Positions 8,260 to 21,100 of a stretch of DNA of 64,000 nt are shown piece after piece. Position 1 is the first letter of the stretch; each line of letters opens with the position of its first letter. The notes under the pieces are model-generated. The model had not been told where the DNA came from. It searched no databases and saw only the letters and a program-made list of their open reading frames with translations. Both the position numbers and the translations under genes were made by a program. Source of the stretch: CBDAPU01 sp965198875 (lineage in GTDB: Bacteria > Pseudomonadota > Gammaproteobacteria > Eutrophobiales > Eutrophobiaceae); assembly GCA_965198875.1 (NCBI GenBank), contig CBDAPU010000001.1, forward strand, positions 248,001 to 312,000, read 5' to 3'.

Positions 8260-10359
8260 GTGGGACAACACCCATCCCCTGCCCTGTCCGCCCCGGTAGA
8301 AACATTAGCGGGCGTCGGCCCCAAAATCAGTGAACGCCTGAGCCATCTGGGGATAAAGCAGATCCAGGATCTATTGTTCCACCTGCCCTGTCGTTATATT
8401 GATCGGACCCGGCTCTTACCCATTGGTAGCCTGGTAGCCGGCAGCTCGGCATTATGCCAGGGGGCGATTGAGCAGGTGCAGGTGTTGTTTGGAAAACGTC
8501 GAAGTTTGCTCTGTCGGATCAGTGATGGTAGCGGTTCAGTGACGTTACGCTTCTTTCATTTCTCGAAGGCCCAGCAGGCCACCTTCAAACGGGGGCTCAC
8601 CCTTCGCTGTTGGGGTCAGATCAGGGAAGGCAGCAGGGGGGTGGAGATGATCCACCCTGAATATATGCTGATCGGTGGTGATGAAAACGTAGCGGTAGAG
8701 GAGACATTGACGCCGGTTTATCCGGCCACCCAGGGTATTTCACAGCGTAAACTACGCAACTTAACCTCACAGGCGCTGAGCGCATTAACCAACGAAGAGA
8801 CGCCGTTAAAAGAACTCTTATCAGAAGAGCTACTCAATGAACTCGCCTTTCTTGATTTGATCAACGCTATCGAATACGTTCACAGACCGCCGAAAGATGC
8901 TGATATGGACGCCCTCATGGAAGGCCGCCACCCGGCCCAGCAACGACTGGCCTTTGAAGAATTACTGGCGCACCATTTAAGCCTGCGTTTGGTAAGAAAA
9001 CAACTACATAAACATGAGTCATTCAAAATAACTGAAAAAAATGCAGCGGACGTGCAGGCATTTTTGCACAAGCTGCCTTTTAAGCTGACCGGCGCACAAC
9101 AAAAAGTGCTCGGCGAGATTAAACAGGATCTGTCAAAACAGCAGCCCATGTTACGTCTCATCCAGGGGGACGTCGGCTCGGGGAAGACCGTTGTGGCCGC
9201 CATCGCCGCCATGCACATCATTCAATCCGGCTATCAGGTGGCGCTCATGGCGCCCACGGAATTACTCGCCGATCAGCACTACTTCAACATCAAACAATGG
9301 TTATCCCCATTTGATGTGCCGGTGTTCCTGTTGACCGGAAAACAACCCCGGCCCGACAGGGAAGAGAGCCTTGCCTGCTTACACTCATCACAACCCCTGC
9401 TGGTAGTGGGCACCCATGCATTATTTCAGGAGCAGGTCGCATTCGGGCATGTGGGCCTGATCATTATCGATGAACAACATCGCTTCGGCGTCGATCAACG
9501 CCTGGCGCTGCTTGAAAAAGGCACGGAGAAAAGCAGACAACCCCATCAGTTGATCATGACCGCCACCCCCATACCCAGAACATTGGCCATGACCCTGTTT
9601 GCCGATCTTGATATCTCCATTATCGATGAACTGCCGCCAGGCAGAGAGCCGGTAAAAACAACGGTCATCTCCAACGAGAAAAGAGCGGCGGTGATCAAAC
9701 GCATTCATGAGGTTTGCCGGCAGGGTCGGCAGGTTTACTGGGTCTGCACCTTGATCGAGGGCTCCGCTTCCCTGCAACTTGAGGCCGCTGAGGACATCCA
9801 GAAACACCTGGCCGAAGCATTAACCCATATCACCGTTGGTCTTATTCACGGGAAGATGAAAAGTGCGGATAAAGAATCCGTCATGGCTGATTTTAAGTGC
9901 GGTAGAATTAGTGTGCTGGTGGCCACCACCGTGATCGAGGTAGGGGTTGATGTGCCCAATGCCAGCCTCATGGTCATTGAAAATGCCGAGCGTCTGGGTT
10001 TGTCGCAGTTGCATCAGTTACGTGGCCGCGTTGGCAGGGGCTCACAAATGAGTGACTGTGTCCTGCTCTATCAGACGCCGCTATCCGATAACGCACAGGC
10101 AAGATTGAATAAAATGCGGCGGACAAATGATGGTTTTGACATCGCCAAAAGTGATCTGGCGCTTCGGGGCCCTGGCGAATTATTGGGGAGAAGACAAACC
10201 GGCATGCCTGAGTTTCGGGTAGCGAATCTAGTGCGCGATACAACATTGATAGCACAGGTACGGCAAGCCGCTGATATCATCCTGACAGATTATCCGGAGC
10301 GGGTTCATCCACTAATCGCAAGATGGTTAAAAACCAACATCCACTTTGGAAAAGTCTGA
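8260..10359 (+). CDS. recG: ATP-dependent DNA helicase RecG
   Basis: Replication-fork reversal and Holliday-junction branch-migration helicase of 699 residues. The N-terminal wedge/OB region begins with ETLAGVGPKISERLSHLGI; helicase motifs follow: GDVGSGKTVVA (Walker A, about 302-312), MAPTELLADQH, IIDEQHRFG (DEQH box, about 402), TATPIPRTLA, and motifs V/VI in TTVIEVGVDVPNA and HQLRGRVGRG. It starts with GTG at 8260; GGAGG lies at 8243-8247, a little far away. The 18 bp to the ubiA ATG suggests joint transcription. Confidence 0.97.
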   Translation: MGQHPSPALSAPVETLAGVGPKISERLSHLGIKQIQDLLFHLPCRYIDRTRLLPIGSLVAGSSALCQGAIEQVQVLFGKRRSLLCRISDGSGSVTLRFFHFSKAQQATFKRGLTLRCWGQIREGSRGVEMIHPEYMLIGGDENVAVEETLTPVYPATQGISQRKLRNLTSQALSALTNEETPLKELLSEELLNELAFLDLINAIEYVHRPPKDADMDALMEGRHPAQQRLAFEELLAHHLSLRLVRKQLHKHESFKITEKNAADVQAFLHKLPFKLTGAQQKVLGEIKQDLSKQQPMLRLIQGDVGSGKTVVAAIAAMHIIQSGYQVALMAPTELLADQHYFNIKQWLSPFDVPVFLLTGKQPRPDREESLACLHSSQPLLVVGTHALFQEQVAFGHVGLIIIDEQHRFGVDQRLALLEKGTEKSRQPHQLIMTATPIPRTLAMTLFADLDISIIDELPPGREPVKTTVISNEKRAAVIKRIHEVCRQGRQVYWVCTLIEGSASLQLEAAEDIQKHLAEALTHITVGLIHGKMKSADKESVMADFKCGRISVLVATTVIEVGVDVPNASLMVIENAERLGLSQLHQLRGRVGRGSQMSDCVLLYQTPLSDNAQARLNKMRRTNDGFDIAKSDLALRGPGELLGRRQTGMPEFRVANLVRDTTLIAQVRQAADIILTDYPERVHPLIARWLKTNIHFGKV

Positions 10360-10377
10360 ACCTGATTGCGCCTGACA

Positions 10378-11328
10378 ATGAACAAGCTGGAAAACATCAC
10401 CCATCGCCTCACGGGCTATGGGCGATCATTCACATCATGGATGCAAGAGAACGGGCCTGAGATTAAGGAAAAATCATTGCTTTACGCCGAGCTGATCCGG
10501 TTTGACAAACCCATCGGCTGGTTATTACTGCTCTGGCCTACACTGTGGGCCCTCTGGATTGCAAATAAAGGCGTGCCCTCTCTGCATTTGCTTGTTGTAT
10601 TCGTTGGCGGTGTTTTTTTTACCCGCTCCGCCGGTGTTGTTGTCAATGACCTGGCGGATCGCGATTTTGACCCCTATGTTGAACGCACAAGATCCCGGCC
10701 GCTTGCCCGTGGCGGTGTAACCATGAAAGAGGCGTATACCATCATGTGCGTATTCACCCTCATCGCATTCTTCCTGGTGCTGACCACCAGCCACCTGACC
10801 GTATTGCTATCGATTTTCGCCGTTTTTATCACGCTTCTCTATCCGTTTATGAAGCGTTATACCTATCTGCCACAAGTGTTCCTGGGTTTTGCGTTTAGCT
10901 GGGGGATCCCCATGGCATTTGCCGCATCCATGAATGCCGTTCCCAAGATCGCCTGGTTGATTTTCGCCACAAACATGCTGTGGGTCATGATCTATGACAC
11001 CATCTATGCCATGGTAGATCGGGAAGATGATCTAAAGATAGGGATAAAATCCACCGCCATCCTCTTTGCTGACGCCGACAGGGTGATTATCGGCATCATC
11101 CAGATCATGTTTATTGTTTCTCTGTTTAGTATGGGTTACCAGTTGGCGCTCGGCAAAATATACAACACTGCGCTTTTAGTTGTTGTCGTCTTCATGATCT
11201 ATCAGCAGATCCTGATAAATGACAGGGCGCCACACAAGTGCTTTAAGGCATTTAAGAATAATAACTGGGTCGGCATGATCATTTTCTTGGGGGTTGTCTT
11301 CAGCTTAAATAACCCAATCCCGGCATAA
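10378..11328 (+). CDS. ubiA: 4-hydroxybenzoate polyprenyltransferase (UbiA family)
   Basis: Integral membrane prenyltransferase that attaches the polyprenyl tail to 4-hydroxybenzoate in ubiquinone synthesis. The two Asp-rich Mg/diphosphate motifs are present: NDLADRDFD near residue 90 and DTIYAMVDREDD near 207. Eight or nine hydrophobic segments follow the family pattern. I chose the ATG at 10378 (316 residues); a TTG at 10366 would add four residues. A 62-residue hydrophilic N-terminal region before RFDKPIGWLLLLWPT is about as expected. hppD at 53972 makes homogentisate, which in some organisms feeds a different quinone, but substrate here is most simply 4-hydroxybenzoate. Confidence 0.93.
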   Translation: MNKLENITHRLTGYGRSFTSWMQENGPEIKEKSLLYAELIRFDKPIGWLLLLWPTLWALWIANKGVPSLHLLVVFVGGVFFTRSAGVVVNDLADRDFDPYVERTRSRPLARGGVTMKEAYTIMCVFTLIAFFLVLTTSHLTVLLSIFAVFITLLYPFMKRYTYLPQVFLGFAFSWGIPMAFAASMNAVPKIAWLIFATNMLWVMIYDTIYAMVDREDDLKIGIKSTAILFADADRVIIGIIQIMFIVSLFSMGYQLALGKIYNTALLVVVVFMIYQQILINDRAPHKCFKAFKNNNWVGMIIFLGVVFSLNNPIPA

Positions 11329-12175
11329 ACACCCTGTGATGGCAGGCAGTTCTTTCGACTTCTCTTGCATCGCGCGTGACAAAGCCCGCTTGACGCAGGG
11401 GTTTGCGTAGGGTTTCGTCATCGAGAGGTGCAATGGATTGTGTCTCCCACTAAACCCGCAATCCTATTTTCAAGACAGGTATTGCATGGCAAGCACTACC
11501 CACAATCCGCCACCGCCCAAATATGAGAGTCATCGCCCAAACAGCAGGGCACTGACTCCCAATCCGCCACCACCCAAACAGCAGGGCGGTATACTTCAAA
11601 CCTCGCCCTCTAACAAGCACGCTGGACAAAGCCTGCCCGGTGATGTTACCCCGTGTCGAAGGCAGATGTCAGGAGAAGGGCGCAGAGGAAAAAGGACAAT
11701 CAGAAAGAATAGCACCTTGCGGAAGGCTCAGGAGGGCGGGCAAGTGTCTCCCCTTATCAGCTAGAAGCGGTCAAGTGATGATGGTCAAAGGCTTAGCAAT
11801 CCGGGCAAGGGATCAGGTCATTGTGAGATCAGGGGGCAATCCCGGGCAGGAGAGCGAGCGCAAAGCTGAGGAGTCACGCCAAGCGGGCGTCAAGTCATAG
11901 GTCAGAGGCGAAGTGGACGGTCGCGACTTGGCGAGACCATCATCATGGCCGGGCATTGTTAAGAACATCCCATCAATGCACACTGTTCGAAAGACATAGA
12001 TGACTGGCGAGACGATAAGCGTAGTACCTCCTTTACTACCCCTGCCCGTACGCAGATAGATGATCACACCGAGCAGGCAGGCATAACCGAGGGCAGTCTT
12101 CCCCGCCCCCGGTTATCTACGCATCCCCTTACCCACTCATCTACTCATCCACTTCCTCATCATGCCCATACCCCC
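11329..12175. other. Gene-poor region downstream of ubiA and of the giant autotransporter
   Basis: About 850 bp between convergent genes. A proline-rich frame at 11486-11764 (MASTTHNPPPPK, then NPPPPKQQGG again) is open for 92 codons, but it has no clear ribosome-binding site or relatives I can recognise, so I do not call it. The repeated peptide reflects short direct DNA repeats at 11503-11521 and 11560-11578. The segment 11887-12022 is one arm of the inverted repeat that flanks the autotransporter gene. Confidence 0.6.
11887..12022 (+). repeat. Dispersed repeat, copy 1 (inverted relative to 21503-21636)
   Basis: Aligning this segment with the reverse complement of 21503-21636 gives shared blocks: GTCAAGTCA, CATCATGGCCGGGC followed one base later by TTGTTAAG, and AGATGACTGGCGAG, in the same order with similar spacing and small gaps. 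I judge identity at roughly three quarters by eye. The pair brackets the whole giant gene. No coding potential or transposon end was recognised. Confidence 0.75.
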
Positions 12176-15100
12176 TCAGTACTCATACTCCAAGCGCACA
12201 AAACCACCGAGAGTACGCTCACTCACCCCGCCGAGGTCATGGCTGTATTCCACATCCACCTGCAGGGTCAGGTCATCACTGAAGGCATGGCGACCATCAA
12301 TACCGATAAAGACGCTGGTCACACGCTTATCTCCGGTATCACTGTAACTGAAGCTCGACCCGCCCAGGCCGCCCTTGAAGTCACTGCCACCGGCGAGGCG
12401 TCCTTCCAGCCCCAAACGCAGTCCCAACTCATTGTCCGTCCTCGGCGTCCACACCCCGGCCACTTGCAGGCGGGTGCTGAGGTTGTGGGCGGTGCGACTG
12501 CCCACGTCAATGGCGAAGCCCTCGCCCCCACGCTCTTCATAGCCCTCATAGCGGGCGAAGGTGTAGTTCAGGGCCAGCAGGGGGCGCAGGCTGAGATTAT
12601 CCTGCAGGGGATACTCACGGGTGAGACCCAGCCAGGGGTTGATGAAGACGCTGTTGTAGTCGGCCTCGGCCACAGCAAGGAGTTGCGGGATATAACGGCG
12701 GTTATCGTGGAACTCATAGCCCAGGTTCAGCCCCAGGTTGATATCCAGGCTCTCCTTTGCGATGCGCCCATAGAGCCCGCCAAAGACACTGCCGGTCTCG
12801 AGGTCAAGGGAGCGCAGGTGGGTGTTGATGTCGGCGTCTGCATAGCCGAAGAGTACGCCTAAGCGCTGTTGTCCGTTTGCATAGCCCTGCTCGGCGCCGA
12901 AGAGTACGCCCCGGTAGTCATGGCCGTGGGCTAATGAGAAGCCATCCCGTCCACGGCGCCGCTCGGCGGCGAAGAGCTCGCCCCAGATGAGGGGGTCGCT
13001 CCCACCGGCTAACAGACCCGGCAACAGCGCCCCGGCCGCCACCTGTTCGGGTCTCACCGAGTGACTGCCGCCCGGAAGGCCGCCGGATAAGCGCTGGTTG
13101 ATGATGTTGTTCACGGCAGTGGACAGCGCCCCCACCGAGGCCGCCTGGGCGGCCGGGCCAGTGGGGTCGACAAAGAGATAGGCATTCACGTCCCCCGGGC
13201 CATTGCCTGCATCATTCAGGGGAGTGACTTGCCCGCCGTAGTCTTGAGATAAGGCGGCTATTCGTGTCTGTCCGGCGGTGGTTGGCGTGGCCGTGCCTGC
13301 ACCGCTGCCGGGCCGGGGTTGTTGTCTCCCTCGGATCATGCCTGCCGAGGGGTCATCCACATAGGCGATGAGGGTTCTCATCGCGCCCCCTGTCTCGGTT
13401 GTCTCCATTCGGATCACCGGCAGGTTGGCCAGGAGTTCATCCTCACCGTTCACTGTCTCAAAGTTGGTGTAGCGGAAGATTGTCGTGGCGGAGGGGTCGG
13501 TGAAGATATTCAAGCCATCCAGGGTGTCCGTGCCCGCCCCGCCATCGGCCAGTCCCATGAAGCGCACATCGGCGTTGGCGAAGGTGAGAGTATCATCGCC
13601 CTCGCCGAGGTTAATATCGCCGGTGATCCGGGCATCGCCATCCAGGGTGATCTCATCATCCCCCGCCCCGCCAGAGAGGGTGCCGGTGATCTCGCCGGCG
13701 CCACTGAAGATGAACATGTCATCGCCCGCACCGCCCTCAACATCGCCCGTGAGTCTGCTGGCTATGTTGAAGACGTCACCACCATCGCCGCCGTCAATAC
13801 TGCCGCTGTAGGGGGCATTGATGTTGAAGGTGTCGGCCATGTCATTACCGGTGAGGTTCTCAAAGCCCGTGAAGGTGAGGGTGTCAGTGGCCGATTGCCC
13901 AACCGCAACAGTCCGCATCACGGCGTAGGTGTTGCTCTGTGCACTGAATGTCCAGGTGGCGGTGGCGCCGGCAATGCCCATCAAGCTGTCCCTGTCCGTC
14001 ATACCGCCCGTGAGCTGATTGACGCCGGAGAAGCCACCCGTGAGCCCCGTTGCCCGGCCACTGAAACCAGTGGCGTCACTGCCGGTCAGGGTGACGGTGA
14101 TGGCGTCTGTGCGGCTTCTGTAGTTGAGGTGGTCATTGTCCATCCCGCCCGTGACGGCGCCGGCAATGCCGCCGCTATCTTCAAAGGTGAAGGTGTTATC
14201 GCCGGCGCCGCCCTGCAGGGTGCCGGCAAAGGCGGTACTGATGTTGAAGGTGTCCGATAAGCCGCCACCCGTCAGGGTGTTGACGTCCGCAGCCAGGGTG
14301 ATCAAGGCCCCGACAGGCCGTGCGCCTGGATCGGACGCCGGCGCCGTGAGCGCCTGATAAGTGTTGCCCGCCGCCGCCAGCGTCCAGAGGGCGTCTCGGT
14401 CGGCCTGACCGGCAAAGCTATCCAGCTCACCTATCAGGGTCTCGATGCCAGTAAAGCCACCGGCGCCGCCGATGAAGCTCGCCTCGCCCGCACCCGCCGC
14501 CGCATCCGTTATCCTGACGTTCGGCATTTGACCTAAGGCGAGGAAGTTCAGGGCGTCATCCCCCGCACCGCCAGAGAGGGTGCCGGTGATCTCGCCGGCG
14601 CCGCTGAAGATGAACATGTCATCGCCCGCACCGCCCTCAACATCGCCCATGAGTCTGCTGGCTACGTTGAAGACGTCACCACCATCCCCGCCGTCAATAC
14701 TGCCGCTGTAGGGGGCATTGATGTTGAAGGTGTCGGCCATGTCATTACCGGTGAGGTTCTCAAAGCCCGTGAAGCTGAGGGCGTCAGTGGCCGATTGCCC
14801 GCCGGCAACAGGGCGCATCACGGCATAGGTGTTGTTTGCACCGAATGTCCAGGTGGCGGTGGCGCCTGCAATGCCCATCAGGCTGTCCCTGTCCGTCATA
14901 CCGCCGGTGAGCTGATTGACGCCGGAGAAGCCGCCCGTGAGCCCCGTTGCCCGGCCACTGAAGCCAGTGGCGTCACTGCCGGTCAGGGTGACGGTGATGG
15001 CGTCTGTGCGACTGGCGTAGTTGAGGTGGTCATTGTCCATCCCGCCGGTGACGGCGCCGGCAATGCTGCCGCTATCTTCAAAGGTGAAGGTGTTATCGCC

Positions 15101-18100
15101 GGCACCGCCCTGCAGGGTGCCGGCAAAGGCGGTACTGATGTTGAAGGTGTCCGATAAGCCGCCACCCGTCAGGGTGTTGACGTCCGCAGCCAGGGTGATC
15201 AAGGCGCCGACAGGCCGTGCGCCCGGATCGGACGCCGGCGCCGTGAGCGCCTGATAAGTGTTGCCCGCCGCCGCCAGCGTCCAGAGGGCGTCTCGGTCGG
15301 CCTGACCGGCAAAGCTATCCAGCTCACCTATCAGGGTCTCGATGCCAATGAAGCCACCGGCGCCGCCGATGAAGCTCGCCTCGCCCGCACCCACCGCCGC
15401 ATCCGTTATCCTGACGTTCGGCATTTGACCTAAGGCGAGGAAGTTCAGGGCGTCATCCCCCGCACCGCCAGAGAGGGTGCCGGTGATCTCGCCGGCGCCA
15501 CTGAAGATGAACATATCATCGCCGGCGCCGCCCTCAACATCGCCCGTGAGTCTGCTGGCTATGTTGAAGACGTCACCACCATCCCCGCCATCAATACTGC
15601 CGCTGTAGGGGGCATTGATGTTGAAGGTGTCGGCCATGTCATTGCCGGTGAGGTTCTCAAAGCCCGTGAAGCTGAGGGCGTCAGTGGCCGATTGTCCGCC
15701 GGCAACAGGGCGCATCACGGCATAGGTGTTGTTTGCACCGAATGTCCAGGTGGCGGTGGCGCCTGCAATGCCCATCAGGCTGTCCCTGTCCGTCATACCG
15801 CCGGTGAGCTGATTGACGCCGGAGAAGCCGCCCGTGAGCCCCGTTGCCCGGCCACTGAAGCCAGTGGCGTCACTGCCGGTCAGGGTGACGGTGATGGCGT
15901 CTGTGCGACTGGCGTAGTTGAGGTGGTCATTGTCCATCCCGCCGGTGACGGCGCCGGCAATGCTGCCGCTATCTTCAAAGGTGAAGGTGTTATCGCCGGC
16001 ACCGCCCTGCAGGGTGCCGGCAAAGGCGGTACTGATGTTGAAGGTGTCCGATAAGCCGCCACCCGTCAGGGTGTTGACATTCTGAGGCAGGTTGAACAAT
16101 GTCCCGGGAACAGGCTGTCCGCTCGGGTCTAATTCCTGATAGTTATTGCCTGCCGGCGCCAGGGTCCAGAGCGTGTTCTGATTCGGGCCTGTAACGCGAG
16201 CCAGCGTACCCATGAGGTTCTCAATGCCAGTGAAGCCACTAGGGTTGCCACCATTGAGGAAGCTCGCCGTGCCCGTGCCAGTCGCCGCATCGGTGATCAT
16301 AACGCTCAGGCGCTGTGCATCACTTAACGCCAGGAAGTTCAGGGTATCATCCCCCGCACCGCCAGAGAGGCTACCGGTGATCTCGCCGGCGCCGCTGAAG
16401 ATGAACATATCATCGCCGGCGCCGCCCTCAACATTGCCCATGATGCTGGCGGCAACGTTGAAGACGTCATCGCCGGCGCCACTGCTGAGGTTCTCAAAGC
16501 CCGTGAAGGTGAGGGTGTCGGTGGCCGGTTGCCCGCCGACAACAGGGCGCATTACGGCGTAGGTGTTACCGGCGGCGCCCAAGAAGTCCCAGGTGGCGGT
16601 GGCGCCTGCAATGCCCGTCAGGCTGTCCATGACCGTCATACCGCCAGTGAGCCGGTCGATGTCTTCGATGCCGCCGCCGATGGCCATTTCCGTGCCGTCA
16701 AAGCCGCCCGCATCACTGGCGGTCAGGGTGACGGCGATGGCGGCTGCTCGGCTGTTGTAGTTGAGGTGATCCCTGCCGGCCCCGCCCGTGATCCCGCCCA
16801 TGATGCTGGTGTTATCTTCAAGGATGAAGGTGTCGTCCCCGGCGCCGCCAGTGAAGGTATCAAAGCCGCTGAAGGCAAGGCTCTCGCTGCCCGCCCGGTA
16901 GGTGCCGCCCTGTGCGCCCAGGGTCCAGGTGGCGATGGCGTCATAGCCCGTCAGGCTGTCCATGCCCGACCCGCCCGTGAGCCGGTCGATGTCTTCGATG
17001 CCGCCAGTGGCCGTTGCCCTGCCGTCAAAGCCCAGTGCATAGCTGCCCGTTAAGGTGACGGTGATGTCGTCCGCCCTGGCGCTGTAGTTAAGGTGATCCC
17101 TGCCCGCCCCGCCAGTGATGCTGCCGCTGACGCTGGTGTTGTTTGCAAAGGTGAAGGTATCCGCACCGGCACCGCCGGCAAGACTGCCCGTGAGGGTGGC
17201 GTTGAGGTTGAAGGCGTCATCCCCGGCACCGCCGGTCATATCACCGCTGTGGTTGGCGTTGATGTTGAAGGTATCTGCGCCCGCCCCGCCAGTGAGGTTC
17301 TCGACATTGGTGAAGCCGCCGCCAGTGATCTTCCCGGCCAGCATACCGGCGCCATTGCCAGTGAGGGTGAAGGTGTTGCCGTCATCATCGCCGATTAGGG
17401 TGTCCGTGCCCGCCCCGCCAGTGAGGTCGCCCATGATGCTGGCGTTGTTCTCAAAGGTGAAGGTATCATCCCCGGCGCCGCCGGCAAGATTGCCCATGAG
17501 CACGGCCATGATGTTGAAGGCGTCGTCATCCGCCCCGCCGGTGAGGTTCTCAAAGTTGCTGAAGATAAGTCTCTGACCGCCCACGGCGTAGGTGTTCTCT
17601 GCCGCACCCACCAGGGTCCAGGTGGCGCTGGCGCTGGTGCCCGTCAGGCTGTTCGTGCCCACCCCGCCCGTGAGCCGGTCGATGTCTTCGATGCCGCCGC
17701 CGATGGCCGTCGCCCGGCCGTCAAAGCCGCCCACATCGCTGGCGGTTAAGGTGGCCATGATGTCGTCTGTCCTGGCGCTGTAGTTAAGGTGGTTCATACC
17801 CGCCCCGCCAGTGATGTCGCCACTGATCCGGCCGCCATCTTCGAAAATGAAGCTGTCATCTTCGGCGGCGCCAGTGAGGTTCTCGATATTGACGAAACCG
17901 TTATTGTTGCTCTGATTGGAGATCAGGTTCTCGCCGGCGAGGTTCGCCAACTGCCCGCCGTCAGGGCTGGTGATGGTAAATCGAGTGCCATCATCAGCGG
18001 CCACCAGGGCGTCATTATCGGCGCCGCCGTCCAGGACCGGCGCATTATTGACATTTTCGAAAAGCCCGGCCTCACCGAGGATGAAGGTATCATCCCCGGC

Positions 18101-21100
18101 ACCGCCCTCAAGATTGCCCCCGATCAGCACATTGATATTGAAGACGTCCGCCCCATCCCCGCCGCTGACCTCGCCGATGATGTGGCCGCCACGTTCGAGG
18201 GTGAAGATGGTATCGCCCATCGCCGTACGCATCTGCGCCTGGGCGATACTGAGGCGGCCACTGCTGCCCTCGAAGTTGAAGGTATCATCGCCCGCCCCGC
18301 CGGCGACGCCGCCGAGGAGCCCGCCACGGTCTTGAAAGGTGAACACATCCGCCCCCGCCCCGCCAGTGATGCTCTCCATGCCGATGAAGCGGCCACCGAT
18401 TGTATCAGCGAGGACGCCGCCGCCTCGCACATTGATGGTAAAGAGGTTGCCGTCATCATCCCCGGCCAGGGTGTCCGTATCCATGCCCGCCCCGCCGATG
18501 ACATCGCCGCTGATGCGGGTGTTGTTTTCAAAGGTGAAGCTATCCGCACCGCCGCCGCCCTCAAGATTGCCCATGAGCACGGCCATGATGTTGAAGGCAT
18601 CGATGCCCTCCCCGCCAGTGAGGCTGTCAAAGTTGCTGAAGATAAGTCTCTGACCGCCCACGGCGTAGGTGTTGTTCGCCACACCCACCAGGGTCCAGGT
18701 GGCGGTGCCGTCAACGCCCGTCAGGCTGTTCCTGCCCACCCTGCCCGTGAGCCGGTCGATGTCTTCGATGCCGCCAGTGGCCGTTGCCCGGCCGTCAAAG
18801 CCGTCGGCATCGCTGGCGGTTAAGATGACCACGATACCCCCCGCCCGATTGCTGTAGTTGAGGTGATCAACGCCCGCCCCGCCGGTGATGCCGCCACTGA
18901 TCCGACCGCCATTGCCAAAGGTGAAGCTATCATCGCCGCCGCCGCCCTCAAGATTGCCCGTGAGCCTGGCGTTGATGTTGAAGGCGTCATTGCCGGCGGC
19001 AGCGGTCATATCGCCACTGTGGTTCGCATTGAGATTGAAGGCGTCCATGCCCGCCCCGCCAGTGAGGTTCTCGATACCGCTGAAGGTGCCGCCGACTTTC
19101 CCGGCCAGGGCGCCGGCGCCATTGCCGGTGAGGGTGAAGGTGTTGCCGTCATCATCCCCGATCAGGGTGTCCGTGCCCGCCCCGCCCGTGATGCTGCCCC
19201 TGATCCTGCCGAGATTGCCAAAGGTGAAGCTATCATCGCCAGCGCCGCCAGTGAGGTTCTCGATACCAAAGAAGGATGAGCCGATTTTGCCGGCCAGGGC
19301 GCCGCCGTCAGGGTCAGTGATGGTGAAGAGGTTGCCGTCATCATCCCCTTGCAGGGTGTCCATGCCCACACTACCGGCCAGTCGACCGGTAATGCTGCCG
19401 CTGTTCTCGAACGTGAAGGTGTTCGCCCCATCGCCGCCAGTGAGGTTCTCGATGCCGCTGAAGCGGCCACCGATTGCCCCGGCCAGGGCGCCGCCATCTT
19501 GCGCATCGATCCTGAAGACATTGCCGTCATCATCGCCTCGCACATCGTCCGTGCCCGCCCCGCCAGTGAGGTTGCCGCTGATGCTGCCGCTGTTCTCGAA
19601 ATCGAAGAGGTCATTGCCCGCCCCGCCGCTGAGGTTCTCGATGCTGGTGAAGCGGCCACCGATTGTCCCGGCCAGGGCGCCGCCATCTTGTGCATCGATC
19701 GTAAAGAAATCGTTGCCATCATCCCCTTGCAGGGTGTCCATGCCATCGCCACCGATGAGGTCGCCCGTGATGCGACCGCTGTTCTCGAAAGTGAAGCTAT
19801 CATTGCCATCGCCGCCGAACAGGTTGCCCGTGACGGTGCCGCCGATGTTGACGCCGTCATTACCGCCGAACAGACTGATGGCGCCGGTGATCTGTGAGCC
19901 CGCCGCCAGCACGATGCGATCATCGCCACCGCCCATGTTGATGTCGCCGGTGATGCGGGCGGGGCCCTGCACCATGAGGGTGGTGGAGGCGTTGTTATCC
20001 TGTATGGCGGTGAACGCATCGCCCATGGCGGTGATGCGACCGCTGATGATAAAATCCCTGACGATCCCCGTCTCATCCCGAATGGCGATGCCGACCGCAC
20101 CGGCGCCACTCACTCTGATCTCGCCGGCGAGGTTAAGGTCCAGCGGTGCATCGTGACCGGGCGAGCGACCTATGAAGACCCCATGCGCCTGCGGGCCCTC
20201 AGTGCTGATGAGGCTGCCCGGGCGCGTGGTCAACAGCGAGCGGGCGCCCGACTGCATACTGCCCTGATTAAATATGGCGATACCGACAGCGGAGCCGTTC
20301 CTGGTGCTTATGCGCCCTTCATGGCTGATCTCGGCATTAGCGCCGATGAGATGTATGCCGTGAGAGGAGTTTGCATTGGCGTCCTGGGGGCAGGTGCTGG
20401 CGCCCTGCGCGCCGTCTGTGAGGCAGACCCCGGTGTCGATGCTGCCCGTTGTCCGGGTGCTGATCAGGGCATTGTCGCCTTCTACCCAAATGCCGCGGTT
20501 GACGCTCCCACCCCGGCCTTCGGCCATGATCGAGCCGGCCACATCGATGCGGGTGTGATCGGCCGTGGAGATAATCACTTCGCTGTGGGTGGCGATCACT
20601 GTGGCGCCCACCCCGATGTTGATCGTGTTGTAGTCCCCCTGGATGCGAATGGCCACGCCGCCACCTTCAGAGCGAGTCCGAATGCGACCGTTACTTAGCC
20701 TCTGGCTGGTCGGATCATGGGTGATGTTCGTGACGTTGCGGGCATTGACCGTGCCATCGGCGTTCAGTTGCAGGCCATCGGTCATTGGGCTCGCAGGACT
20801 GGTAGACACCTGGCCGGCAATGGTGAGAACAAGGCCAGTGGCCGTGCCGCCCGGCGGATTTTGGGTGAGAATCACGGCCGGGTCATGGTTGGGAACCACC
20901 CCGACCAACCGACCTGTCGGCACATTGCCCGTCTGGTTATCACCGTCCAGGGTGTAGGCGGGTCTCGGGGGAGCAGCAGGGGCATCGGGACCTGCGGTAA
21001 AACTGGCGGCCAGGGCGACCGATGCGCCCCAGCAGGAGGCCAGCAGGAAAACCAGGGTGCGGGCTAGAGAAGTGTTGCGGGAAGCGTGGTTTTCAGTGGT

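Noticed and set aside
11438..11764. 108-codon Pro-rich frame with a repeated NPPPPK motif
   Set aside because: No clear start signal or relatives; composition reflects DNA repeats. Kept only as a note in the region entry.
12239..20698. Many long plus-strand frames (for example 13319-14260 and 18885-20156) opposite the autotransporter gene
   Set aside because: They are antisense shadows of a repetitive, G+C-biased gene; their compositions are unnatural and no family is seen.
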